Part shown: in pieces, positions 33,289 through 41,191 of the stretch
How positions within the stretch are numbered: position 1 is the stretch's first letter
How the letters are laid out: each line of letters opens with the position of its first letter
Origin: Gandjariella thermophila
Lineage (GTDB): Bacteria; Actinomycetota; Actinomycetes; Mycobacteriales; Pseudonocardiaceae
NCBI RefSeq assembly: GCF_005405885.1
Contig: NZ_BJFL01000011.1
Location: 1 to 64,000 of the forward strand
Direction: 5' to 3'
Length of the DNA stretch: 64,000 nt
Made by a program: the position numbers and the translations under genes
Notes under the pieces: model-generated
Database searches by the model: none
What the model was told of the DNA's origin: nothing
The model's input: the letters and a program-made list of their open reading frames with translations, nothing else

Positions 33289-36184
33289 AGGCGACCGCGC
33301 GGACGACCGGCGTCACGCCCGCGGCGAGGTGCCCGTCGAGGACGTGCCGCAGGAACTGGCCGGTGTAGCTGTGCTCCATCTCGGCCACCTGCTCCGGGGT
33401 GCCCTCGGCGATGACCGTGCCACCGGCCGCGCCGCCCTCCGGGCCCATGTCCACGATCCAGTCCGCCGTCTTGATGACATCCAGGTTGTGCTCGATGACG
33501 ATCACCGTGTTGCCCTTGTCCACCAGGCCGTCGATCACCCCGAGCAGCTTGCGGATGTCGTCGAAGTGCAGCCCGGTGGTCGGCTCGTCCAGGATGTAGA
33601 CCGTCTTGCCGGTGGACCGCTTCTGCAGCTCGCTGGAGAGCTTCACCCGCTGCGCCTCACCACCGGACAGGGTCGGTGCCGGCTGGCCGAGCCGGACGTA
33701 GCCCAGGCCGACGTCGACCAGGGTGCGCAGGTGCCGGTGGATCGCGTTGATCGGCTCGAAGAACGCCGCCGCCTCCTCGATCGGCATGTCCAGCACCTCG
33801 GCGATGGTCTTGCCCTTGTAGTGCACCTCCAGGGTCTCCCGGTTGTACCGGGCGCCCTTGCAGACCTCGCACGGCACGTAGACGTCCGGCAGAAAGTTCA
33901 TCTCGATCTTGATGGTGCCGTCGCCGGCGCACGCCTCGCAGCGGCCGCCCTTGACGTTGAAGGAGAACCGGCCGGGCTGGTAGCCGCGGATCTTCGCCTC
34001 GGTGGTGGCCGCGAACAGCTTGCGGATGTGGTCGAACACGCCGGTGTAGGTGGCCGGGTTGGACCGCGGGGTGCGGCCGATCGGCGACTGGTCCACCTTG
34101 ACCAGCTTGTCCACCAGGTTGAGCCCGCGCACCCGGGTGTGCCGGCCGGGCACCTGCCTGGCGCCGTTCAGCTTGTTCGCCAGCACGGTGGCCAGGATGT
34201 CGTTGACCAGGGTGGACTTGCCGGACCCGGACACCCCGGTGACCGCGACCAAGCAGCCCAGCGGGAACGACACGTCGATGTTGCGCAGGTTGTGCTGGCG
34301 CGCGCCGACCACGGTGAGCTGCCGCCTGCGGTCCACCGGCCGACGCATGCCCGGCACCGGGATCTGCTTGCGGCCGGCCAGGTAGGCGCCGGTGATCGAG
34401 CGCTTCTCGGCGAGCAGCCCCTCGACCGGCCCGCTGTGCACGATGTGCCCGCCGCGCTCCCCGGCGCCCGGGCCGATGTCCACCACCCAGTCCGCGGTGC
34501 GGATGGTGTCCTCGTCGTGCTCCACCACGATCAGCGTGTTGCCCAGGTCGCGCAGCCGGGTGAGCGTCTCGATCAGCCGGTGGTTGTCCCGCTGATGCAG
34601 CCCGATGGACGGCTCGTCCAGCACGTACAGCACCCCGACCAGGCCGGAGCCGATCTGGGTGGCCAGCCGGATGCGCTGCGCCTCGCCGCCGGAGAGCGTG
34701 CCCGCGGCCCGGTCCAGGGAGAGGTAGTCCAGGCCGACGTCGAGCAGGAAGCCCAGCCGGGCCTGGATCTCCTTGAGCACCCGGCCGGCGATCATCTGCT
34801 CGCGCGGGCCGAGCACCAGGCCGTTGAGGAACTCGGCGCAGCCCTGCACGGACAGCGCGCACACGTCGGCGATGGACTTCTCCCCCAGGTCGCTGTGCTC
34901 CAGGGTGACCGCGAGGATCTCCGGCTTGAGCCGGGTGCCCCGGCAGGCCGGGCAGGGCACCTCCCGCATGTAGCCCTCGTACTTCTCCCGCATGTACTCG
35001 GACTCGGTCTGGTCGAGCCGGCGCTCCAGGAACGGGATGACGCCCTCGAAGTTGGCGTAGTACGACCGCTCCCGGCCGTACCGATTGCGGTAACGGACGT
35101 GCACCTGCTCGTTGACGCCGTGCAGCACGGCCTTCTGCACCCGGGCCGGCAACCGCCGCCACGGGGTGTCCATCCGGAAGCCGACCGCCTCGGCCAGCGA
35201 CTCCAGCAGCCGGGTGAAGTAGTCGGCGGTCTGCCCGCCGGCCCACGGCGCGATCGCCCCCTCGGCGAGGGACAGCTCGTCGTCCGGCACCACCAGCTCC
35301 GGGTCGACCTCCTTGCGTGTCCCGAGGCCGGTGCACTCCGGGCAGGCCCCGTACGGCGAGTTGAACGAGAACGACCGCGGCTCCAGGGCCTCGAAGCTCA
35401 GCCCGCACTCGGCGCAGGCCAGGTGCTCGGAGAAGATCCGCTCGCGGTGCTCGGCGTCCGCCGGGAGGTCGACGAACTCCAGGATGACCAGGCCGTCGCC
35501 CAGCCGCAGCGAGGTCTCCACCGAGTCGGTGAGCCGCTGCTTGGCGCTCGGCTTGACGGTCAGCCGGTCGACCACCACCGCGATGTCGTGCTTCTCCTGC
35601 TTCTTCAGCTTGGGGGGCTCGGTGAGTGGGTAGACCGTGCCGTCCACCCGGACGCGGGCGTAGCCCTGGCCCTGCAGGGTGCGGAACAGGTCGACGTACT
35701 CGCCCTTGCGGCCGCGCACCACCGGGGCGAGCACCTGGAACCGGGTGCCCGGCTCCATCTCCAGCACCTGGTCGACGATCTGCTGCGGGGTCTGCTTGGT
35801 GATCGGCCGGCCGCAGTTCGGGCAGTGCGGCTTGCCGGCCCGCGCGTACATCAGCCGCAGGTAGTCGTAGATCTCGGTGATGGTGCCTACGGTGGACCGC
35901 GGGTTGTGGCTGGTGGACTTCTGGTCGATGGACACCGCCGGGGACAGGCCCTCGATGAAGTCCACGTCCGGCTTGTCCATCTGGCCGAGGAACTGCCTCG
36001 CGTACGCGGACAGCGACTCGACGTAGCGCCGCTGCCCCTCGGCGAAGATCGTGTCGAACGCCAGGCTCGACTTGCCCGATCCGGACAGACCGGTGAACAC
36101 GATCAGGCTGTCCCGGGGCAGGTCCAGGTCGACGCTACGAAGGTTGTGCTCGCGGGCACCGCGAACGACGAGGCGGTCGGCCAC
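33278..36184 (-). CDS. uvrA: excinuclease ABC subunit A
   Basis: DNA damage recognition ATPase of nucleotide excision repair, acting with UvrB and UvrC. The 968-aa protein has two ABC modules: Walker [10 protein letters not shown] (about 32-40) and GVSGSGKST in the second half, signatures [12 protein letters not shown] and [12 protein letters not shown], and zinc-binding CPNC, CAEC...CPEC and CEAC...CEVC pairs. ATG 36184 starts [15 protein letters not shown], the conserved N-terminus. I see no LexA-type TCGAAC-N4-GTTCGA site upstream. Confidence 0.97.
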   Translation of the reverse strand: MADRLVVRGAREHNLRSVDLDLPRDSLIVFTGLSGSGKSSLAFDTIFAEGQRRYVESLSAYARQFLGQMDKPDVDFIEGLSPAVSIDQKSTSHNPRSTVGTITEIYDYLRLMYARAGKPHCPNCGRPITKQTPQQIVDQVLEMEPGTRFQVLAPVVRGRKGEYVDLFRTLQGQGYARVRVDGTVYPLTEPPKLKKQEKHDIAVVVDRLTVKPSAKQRLTDSVETSLRLGDGLVILEFVDLPADAEHRERIFSEHLACAECGLSFEALEPRSFSFNSPYGACPECTGLGTRKEVDPELVVPDDELSLAEGAIAPWAGGQTADYFTRLLESLAEAVGFRMDTPWRRLPARVQKAVLHGVNEQVHVRYRNRYGRERSYYANFEGVIPFLERRLDQTESEYMREKYEGYMREVPCPACRGTRLKPEILAVTLEHSDLGEKSIADVCALSVQGCAEFLNGLVLGPREQMIAGRVLKEIQARLGFLLDVGLDYLSLDRAAGTLSGGEAQRIRLATQIGSGLVGVLYVLDEPSIGLHQRDNHRLIETLTRLRDLGNTLIVVEHDEDTIRTADWVVDIGPGAGERGGHIVHSGPVEGLLAEKRSITGAYLAGRKQIPVPGMRRPVDRRRQLTVVGARQHNLRNIDVSFPLGCLVAVTGVSGSGKSTLVNDILATVLANKLNGARQVPGRHTRVRGLNLVDKLVKVDQSPIGRTPRSNPATYTGVFDHIRKLFAATTEAKIRGYQPGRFSFNVKGGRCEACAGDGTIKIEMNFLPDVYVPCEVCKGARYNRETLEVHYKGKTIAEVLDMPIEEAAAFFEPINAIHRHLRTLVDVGLGYVRLGQPAPTLSGGEAQRVKLSSELQKRSTGKTVYILDEPTTGLHFDDIRKLLGVIDGLVDKGNTVIVIEHNLDVIKTADWIVDMGPEGGAAGGTVIAEGTPEQVAEMEHSYTGQFLRHVLDGHLAAGVTPVVRAVASAG

Positions 36185-36582
36185 TGAAGTCCCCTCGGAA
36201 ATGATCTTGCGACGGTTGGGTGGTGCGGAGGCCGCTCATGCTAGGCACCACCACCGACAAAACATGCTATGCGCGGCCACCGACGGAAACGGGGCGGCGG
36301 GGCCGGCGCATTCCCCTGTCAAGGTCAGTGTGCCTCGACCAACCCGACCTGCCGAGTCCCGCGTTCGCACCAACACCACCAGGCTCACCAGGCACAGCAG
36401 CCGCCGGCGGGCGAGGCGTCTCCGCCTCCCGCCCGGGAGTGGACCAAAGGAGAAGCCGACTGACAAACCGGCTGGCAAACGCCGCCCGTCAGGCCCTACC
36501 GGTTGGTACCCCGCACCCCTACGCTGGAGCGAACCCACCAATGATCGCCGTAGATCACGCCTCGAGGTCGGGGAGGGGCGAA
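36185..36582. other. divergent intergenic region of uvrA and the isomerase
   Basis: 398 bp without a credible gene. Minus-strand TAGCAT (about 36238-36243) is a -10 candidate for uvrA with only a poor -35. A TACGCT near 36527 could serve the rightward gene. Composition is C-rich on the plus strand, with several open frames that lack ribosome binding sites. Confidence 0.4.
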
Positions 36583-37368
36583 ATGATCGGAACCAACGCC
36601 GGATCCGTCGCACCGTCCGCAACTTCCTCCGGAGCCGACATGCCCCGTGGCAAGGCCGCCGTCGAGCGAGCGATGGCCGGGTTGCGCGCGGTGGTGGACG
36701 CCACCGAACGGTTGGACCGGGTGGTCGAGCGGATGACGGACGCGGCCGCCCGCGGCCCGAGCCGGCTGCCCGGCTGGACCAGGGGCCACGTCGTCAGCCA
36801 CCTGGCCCGCAACGCCGACGCCCTGGTCAACCTGCTCACCTGGGCCCGCACCGGGGTGGAGCATCCGGCGTACACGAGCAGGGCGGACCGGGACGAGGCC
36901 ATCGAGGAGGGCTCGGCCCGGCCGGCGCGGCTGCTGCACGAGGACCTCGCGGCGGCGAGCGCCCGGTTCGCGGTGGCGGTCCGGGAACTGCCGGAGAGCG
37001 CCTGGCGCGCCGAGGTGGCGATCTGGGACTCCGCCCTCGCCGCGCACGAGGTGCCCTGGCTGCGCTGGCGCGAGGTGCTGGTGCACCTGGTCGACCTGGA
37101 CCTCGGCGTCGACTTCGGCGACCTGCCCGGTGACGAGTTGGAGGCACTGATCGACGACGCCGTGACCGGGTTCCACGGCCGGCCGGAGGTGCCGTCGCTG
37201 TGGTTGGAGGCCGAGTTCGACGACCGCAGCCGCAGCTGGGAGCTGAACGCCCGGTCCGGCGCGGTCTCCGCCACCGTTCGCGGCCCGGCCGGTGACCTGC
37301 TCGCCTGGCTGACCGGGCGGGCCGACGGCGTCGCGCTGGACGCCCCGGAACTGCCGGCCTGGGCCTGA
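36583..37368 (+). CDS. maleylpyruvate isomerase family protein (mycothiol-dependent, DinB-like)
   Basis: 261-aa protein with an N-terminal MDMPI/DinB-like helical bundle. PSRLPGWTRGHVVSHLARNA (about 60-79) carries the metal histidine, and WLRWREVLVHLVDLDLG provides a second His. A C-terminal domain (EVPSLWLEAEFDDRSRSWEL) follows. Members use mycothiol to isomerise maleylpyruvate or act as thiol transferases; the substrate here is unknown. ATG 36583 follows GGGAGGGG; a second ATG 19 codons later is possible. Confidence 0.82.
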   Translation: MIGTNAGSVAPSATSSGADMPRGKAAVERAMAGLRAVVDATERLDRVVERMTDAAARGPSRLPGWTRGHVVSHLARNADALVNLLTWARTGVEHPAYTSRADRDEAIEEGSARPARLLHEDLAAASARFAVAVRELPESAWRAEVAIWDSALAAHEVPWLRWREVLVHLVDLDLGVDFGDLPGDELEALIDDAVTGFHGRPEVPSLWLEAEFDDRSRSWELNARSGAVSATVRGPAGDLLAWLTGRADGVALDAPELPAWA

Positions 37369-37456
37369 CCGGCCGGCCCGCGCGCTCGGGTACGGCCGGG
37401 GACCGCCGGGCAACACGCGGAACCGCGGGGGCGTGGAGCGGTCCGGCCACACCGGC

Positions 37457-37462
37457 TACCGT
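37457..37462 (+). promoter_or_regulatory. -10 box of a leaderless gene
   Basis: TACCGT ends 8 nt before the GTG of the metallo-hydrolase gene, so transcription should start at or near the start codon. The -35 (GTGGAG, 18 bp upstream) is weak. Confidence 0.45.
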
Positions 37463-37470
37463 CAGCCGTT

Positions 37471-38148
37471 GTGGAGGTTCTGGACGAGTACACCGGGCAC
37501 GTCGACCCGCAGGGCGCGGCCGCACGCCGCACGCTGGACGCGTTGACCATCACCAAGGTCTCGGTCGGGCCGATGGACAACAACGCCTACCTGCTGGTGT
37601 GCCGGAGCACCGGGGAGGCGCTGCTGGTCGACGCGGCCAACGACCCGGAGCGGCTGTCCGACCTGCTCGGCCACGGCACCGATCGGCCGACGTTGCGCAC
37701 CATCGTGACCACCCACCAGCACGCGGACCACTGGCAGGCGCTCGGTGCGGTGGCCGGCGCGACCGGCTCGAACACCGTGGCCCACCCCGCCGACGCCGGC
37801 CCGCTCCCGGTGCCCCCGGACATCCTCGTCGAGCAGGGCGACACGCTCCGGGTCGGGGAATGCGAGCTGGAGGTGATCCACCTGCGTGGCCACACGCCCG
37901 GCTCGATCGCGCTGCTCTACCGCGACCCGGCCGGCCATCCGCATCTGTTCACCGGCGACTCGCTGTTTCCCGGCGGCGTCGGCAAGACCACGTCTCCGGA
38001 GAACTTCGAGTCCCTGATCAACGACGTCGAGTCCCGCGTCTTCGACTACCTGCCGGATGACACCTGGTTCTACCCCGGCCACGGCGACGACTCCACCCTC
38101 GGTGCCGAGCGCCCCAAACTCCCCGAATGGCGCACCCGCGGCTGGTGA
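37471..38148 (+). CDS. metallo-beta-lactamase fold hydrolase (glyoxalase II-like)
   Basis: 225-aa MBL-fold protein. The metal-binding HxHxDH motif is THQHADH, further ligands are in LRGHTPGSIALLY and FTGDSLFPGGVGKT, and YPGHGDD near the C-terminus supplies the last histidine. This layout matches hydroxyacylglutathione-hydrolase-like enzymes; in an actinomycete the natural thioester may be of mycothiol (inferred). It begins at GTG 37471 with no ribosome binding site but a -10 box 8 nt away, so it is probably leaderless. Confidence 0.85.
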   Translation: MEVLDEYTGHVDPQGAAARRTLDALTITKVSVGPMDNNAYLLVCRSTGEALLVDAANDPERLSDLLGHGTDRPTLRTIVTTHQHADHWQALGAVAGATGSNTVAHPADAGPLPVPPDILVEQGDTLRVGECELEVIHLRGHTPGSIALLYRDPAGHPHLFTGDSLFPGGVGKTTSPENFESLINDVESRVFDYLPDDTWFYPGHGDDSTLGAERPKLPEWRTRGW

Positions 38149-38227
38149 GCCAACCCGCCGACTCCGACGCGACAACATCGACGATGTCGTCCACACCGTG
38201 TTGCGGGCCATGACCTTGTTGACGCCG

Positions 38228-38711
38228 GGGTGGTCGTGAGGGGTTGAAGGGGACGGGTCTTCCGGCGGCAGGATGACAACCGCGAAGTACCTCGTCCGCC
38301 GACCAGAAAGACCCGTCCGTGCCTCACCGTAACGCCCCGCTGTCCCTGGAAGGCCGCCGCAGGCTCGTCGAACGCTGCCGGACCCGACCGATCGCGCACG
38401 TCGCCGCGGAGATGGGGATCTCCCGCCAGTGCGCGTCGAAGTGGATCAACCGCTACCGGAAGTTCGGCGAACTCGGGTTAGCGGACCACAGCTACACCCC
38501 GCGTCGGCAGCCCACCGCCACCGACGCCGAGACGCTAGCCCGTATCGAGCGGTGGCGCCGCGAGCGCAAGTGGTCCGCGGCCTGGATCAGCTGCGAACTG
38601 GCCGCCGAGGGCGTGCAGATCAACCGCCGGACCGTCACCCGCCACCTCGCCCGCCTGGGCCTGAACCGACGCCGCTTCCTCGACCCCACCGGCGCGTCCA
38701 ACCGCGTCCCC
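38228..38711 (+). mobile_element. truncated IS481-type insertion sequence
   Basis: The left part of an IS481-like element, with the transposase N-terminus and upstream DNA, joins unrelated coding sequence at about 38711. The right part and right inverted repeat are missing. The left boundary is uncertain (38,190-38,230, around CCTTGTTGACGCC). Confidence 0.6.
38319..38711 (+). pseudogene. IS481-family transposase, N-terminal fragment
   Basis: About 131 codons of an IS481-type transposase: MPHRNAPLSLEGRRRLVERC, first HTH IAHVAAEMGISRQCASKWIN, and second HTH WISCELAAEGVQINRRTVTR, then LGLNRRRFLDPTG. The DDE catalytic domain that should follow is absent. The frame continues by chance into the DUF6545 remnant, which makes an open frame to 39053 that should not be annotated as one protein. 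Confidence 0.8.
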
Positions 38712-38712
38712 C

Positions 38713-39053
38713 CAGCGCTCGGTGCGAAACCTGCGGTACAGGCTACGCCGACGTGTGATCGAGATTCGAGACGGCTGGCGCTCCGTGCGGCCGTATCTAA
38801 CCGAGGACGTGGCCGAGCGCGCGCGGGCCGACGGCGCCCGGACGAACCTGACCGGCCTGGCATTGGAGGCGTTCGTGCAGGCGCGGCAACTGGATTCCGC
38901 ACTGCGCATGTACCAGCGCGTGCCGCGGCCACCGGCCCCGCCCCGTCGGCGACGACGACCGTACACTACGGCGACGACTTCGACGACGAGATCAGATGGC
39001 TGGCGTTGGTGGCGGACACTTTCAGCGCCAAGCCGGCCCGCGACACCGCGTGA
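38713..39053 (+). pseudogene. C-terminal remnant of a DUF6545 (MAB_1171c-like) protein, frameshifted
   Basis: From 38713 the frame reads RSVRNLRYRLRRRVIEIRDG then WRSVRPYLTEDVAERARADG, as at the C-terminal cytoplasmic part of DUF6545/MAB_1171c-type membrane proteins. Around 38,940 the frame shifts by one base: YGDDFDDEIRWLALVADTFS and the stop at 39053 lie in another frame. The N-terminal membrane part is missing, replaced by the IS fragment. Non-functional. Confidence 0.65.
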
Positions 39054-39088
39054 GTGTGGCCCCGGATCGGCGGAGCTACACGTCGCTC

Positions 39089-40099
39089 CTACCGGTCGAA
39101 ATCCCAGTCCGCCTGCTCGAACAGCGCGCGGACCCTGGCCAGCCGCTCGGTCCACCAAGTGATCCGCGCCGGATCGGTCATCGCGTAGGTTTCCAGGAGT
39201 TCCGGGTCCGGAGTGGGTGCCGCAGTGGGCACCGGCAGGTAACCGTCGACCGTGCGCAGCGACTGGTCCTCCGGCACCAGGTCGCCGGTGAGCAGGGAGA
39301 GCGTGCCCAGGCCGCAGGCAAATTCCAGTTCGGGCAGCGCGCCGGCGAGAGCCAGCTGGCTGGCCAGCCCGATACTGGTCTCCAACGCCGAGGAAACCAC
39401 GCACGGCAGCCCGGCCGCCTCGGCCACACGCAGCGCCCGCCGCACTCCGCCCAGCGGCGTGCACTTGATCACGGCGACGTCCGCGGCCCCCGCCACGGCG
39501 ACCCGCAACGGGTCCTCGGCCCGCCGGATCGACTCGTCGGCAGCAATCGGCACGTCGACCTTGGCCCGTACCGCGGCGAGATCCTCGATCGTAGGGCACG
39601 GCTGCTCCACGTATTCCAGTCCGCCGGCCGCCCTGTCGAGTTGGGTAATCGCGTTCACCGCGGTGTCCACGTCCCATACCCCGTTTGCGTCCACCCGGAC
39701 TCGTCCGTCCGCGCCAATGGCGTCTCTGACCGATTCCAGGCGGGCCAAATCCTCGGGCAACGAATCCGAATGGTCGGCGACCTTCACCTTGGCGGTGCGG
39801 CAGCCGGACTTGGCAACAATTTCGTATGCCCGTTCCGGATCGACCGCTGGCACGGTGCAATTGATGGGGATTCGGTCCCGGGCCGGCGCCGGCCAGCCTC
39901 GAGTGCACTGCTCAACGGCGGTGGCCAGCCAAGAGACCGCTACCGTGTCGTCGTAGTCCGCGAATGGGCAGAACTCCCCCCAACCGAGCGGTCCCTCCAG
40001 CAGGACTCCCTCTCGCACGGTAATGCCACGGAACCGGCTCCGCATCGGGATCGCGTACAGGCGAGCACCTTCAAAGTTAACCTCGGTCACCGAATTCAT
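39089..40099 (-). CDS. menC: o-succinylbenzoate synthase
   Basis: Enolase-superfamily dehydratase of menaquinone synthesis, 336 aa. The catalytic lysine pair is in TAKVKVADH, and metal ligands follow in VRVDANGVWD, EYVEQPC and IAADESI, with the second lysine in VAVIKCTPLGG. This pattern fits MenC rather than muconate cycloisomerase, although promiscuous family members exist. ATG 40099 starts MNSVTEVNFEGARL; the open frame runs further upstream. Other men genes are not nearby. The first 400 bases and upstream DNA are visibly less GC-rich than the surroundings. Confidence 0.85.
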   Translation of the reverse strand: MNSVTEVNFEGARLYAIPMRSRFRGITVREGVLLEGPLGWGEFCPFADYDDTVAVSWLATAVEQCTRGWPAPARDRIPINCTVPAVDPERAYEIVAKSGCRTAKVKVADHSDSLPEDLARLESVRDAIGADGRVRVDANGVWDVDTAVNAITQLDRAAGGLEYVEQPCPTIEDLAAVRAKVDVPIAADESIRRAEDPLRVAVAGAADVAVIKCTPLGGVRRALRVAEAAGLPCVVSSALETSIGLASQLALAGALPELEFACGLGTLSLLTGDLVPEDQSLRTVDGYLPVPTAAPTPDPELLETYAMTDPARITWWTERLARVRALFEQADWDFDR

Positions 40100-40236
40100 C
40101 GCCACAAGAGCGAGTGTACACAGTACCGTATTGTTAGCGCCACGAGACAACATCCATATTGGCCGGCGGCGATGCCGCATCACCCGTCCGTACCAGGGTC
40201 TGCCCAACCGGGGCGTCCAGCGCCGCGGCGCCTTTC

Positions 40237-40896
40237 ATGACCACGTTCCGCGCGGAACGTTGGTGGCTGAGCATGCTCCTGCCGTACGCGGCACTGCGGC
40301 ACATGGTGGCCACCTTCCGCGACGCCTACGGCCGCCGCCTCGGCGACCCCGACTGGGAGTGCCTGATCAGCCGGCTGTCCGCGGCGAGCGCCGAGTTCGC
40401 CGCCATGTGGGCCGACCACGACGTGCAGGCGCCGTCGACCCGGCAGAAGGTCTACCGGCATGCGAGCGCCGGCGACTTCGCCCTGTCGGTCACCGGCTTC
40501 GCTCTCGCCGCCGATCCCGACCTGCGGATGATGGTCTACAACCCGGTTGACGACGACAGCCGTCGCCGGGTCGACTGGCTGACCACGCACCCGGATGCCC
40601 CGGTCAGCGACCACACGCACTCCACCCGCGACCCCGTGCGCCGGCTGCCCGGCCGCCCGGCCGCCCGGACGCGCGAAATTCGGTCGAGTGATCGGCGAAC
40701 GGATCGTGAACTCGCGGTGACGAATCCTTCGCTCGCGGGGTGGCGAGAATCGGTGCCGCGAGCGATGTCGAGGTATCTTTCGGGTGATATAAAGTCACGC
40801 CTCAGTAGGGGCAGGAATCCCGGCGGAGTACCGCATTCCCGGCTTCGCCGCCGTCGACGCGCCGAGCCGGGCGCGGAGGCTTCCGGCGACCACTGA
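40237..40896 (+). pseudogene. MmyB-like ligand-binding domain remnant without HTH
   Basis: The frame reads YAALRHMVATFRDAYGRRLG, ISRLSAASAEFAAMWADHDV and LSVTGFALAADPDLRMMVYN (to about 40620). These match the MmyB-like C-terminal domain of XRE-type regulators common in actinomycetes (SEEFxxxWAxHDV signature). The N-terminal helix-turn-helix is absent; upstream DNA is the menC promoter side. Beyond 40620 the frame stays open to 40896 with low-complexity Arg-rich sequence. Probably a decayed regulator. Confidence 0.65.
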
Positions 40897-41191
40897 AGCG
40901 CCCGCCCGGCGGTACTGATTGCTCCGAACGGCCGATCAAGTTGTGCGGCGGACGGAGTCTGCGGACGAATTTCCGGGACGTCGTTGACTGCCACAAATCA
41001 CGCACTTACGGTCTGCTTGCGCGCGGCGGTGCCACGACGACACGGCCGGAGGCAGACAGCTCTCCACCCGATTCGCCGTCCTTCGCCGCGCGCAGGGGGA
41101 ATCCGCCGGTGAACCGCATACCCGGCGGCGCGTCGTCTCTCGACTTCCCGAAGTGGTGCGGCCGGAAAGTGGAAGGTGTCGTGCGGCGGTG
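40897..41191. other. conservon upstream region
   Basis: Together with the tail of the decayed regulator, about 560 bp before cvnA lack an intact gene. An AT-rich GATATAAAG lies at about 40787-40796. Apart from the promoter at 40983-41011 I see nothing else. Confidence 0.4.
40983..41011 (+). promoter_or_regulatory. promoter of the conservon
   Basis: -35 TTGACT (40983-40988), 17-bp spacer, -10 TACGGT (41006-41011): a near-consensus housekeeping promoter, giving a leader of about 170 nt before cvnA. The same -10 hexamer and spacing occur at the glycerol promoters. Confidence 0.6.

Noticed and set aside
32921-36187. 1,088-codon plus-strand frame over uvrA
   Set aside because: Antisense shadow of uvrA, which is conserved along its whole length.
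36185-36300. SOS (LexA) box for uvrA
   Set aside because: No TCGAAC-N4-GTTCGA-like palindrome was found. The repeated TAGCATG elements look like -10 boxes.
38319-39053. Single 244-aa protein from the IS-type frame
   Set aside because: The first half is an IS481-like transposase start and the second belongs to another family partly out of frame. It is a chance fusion.
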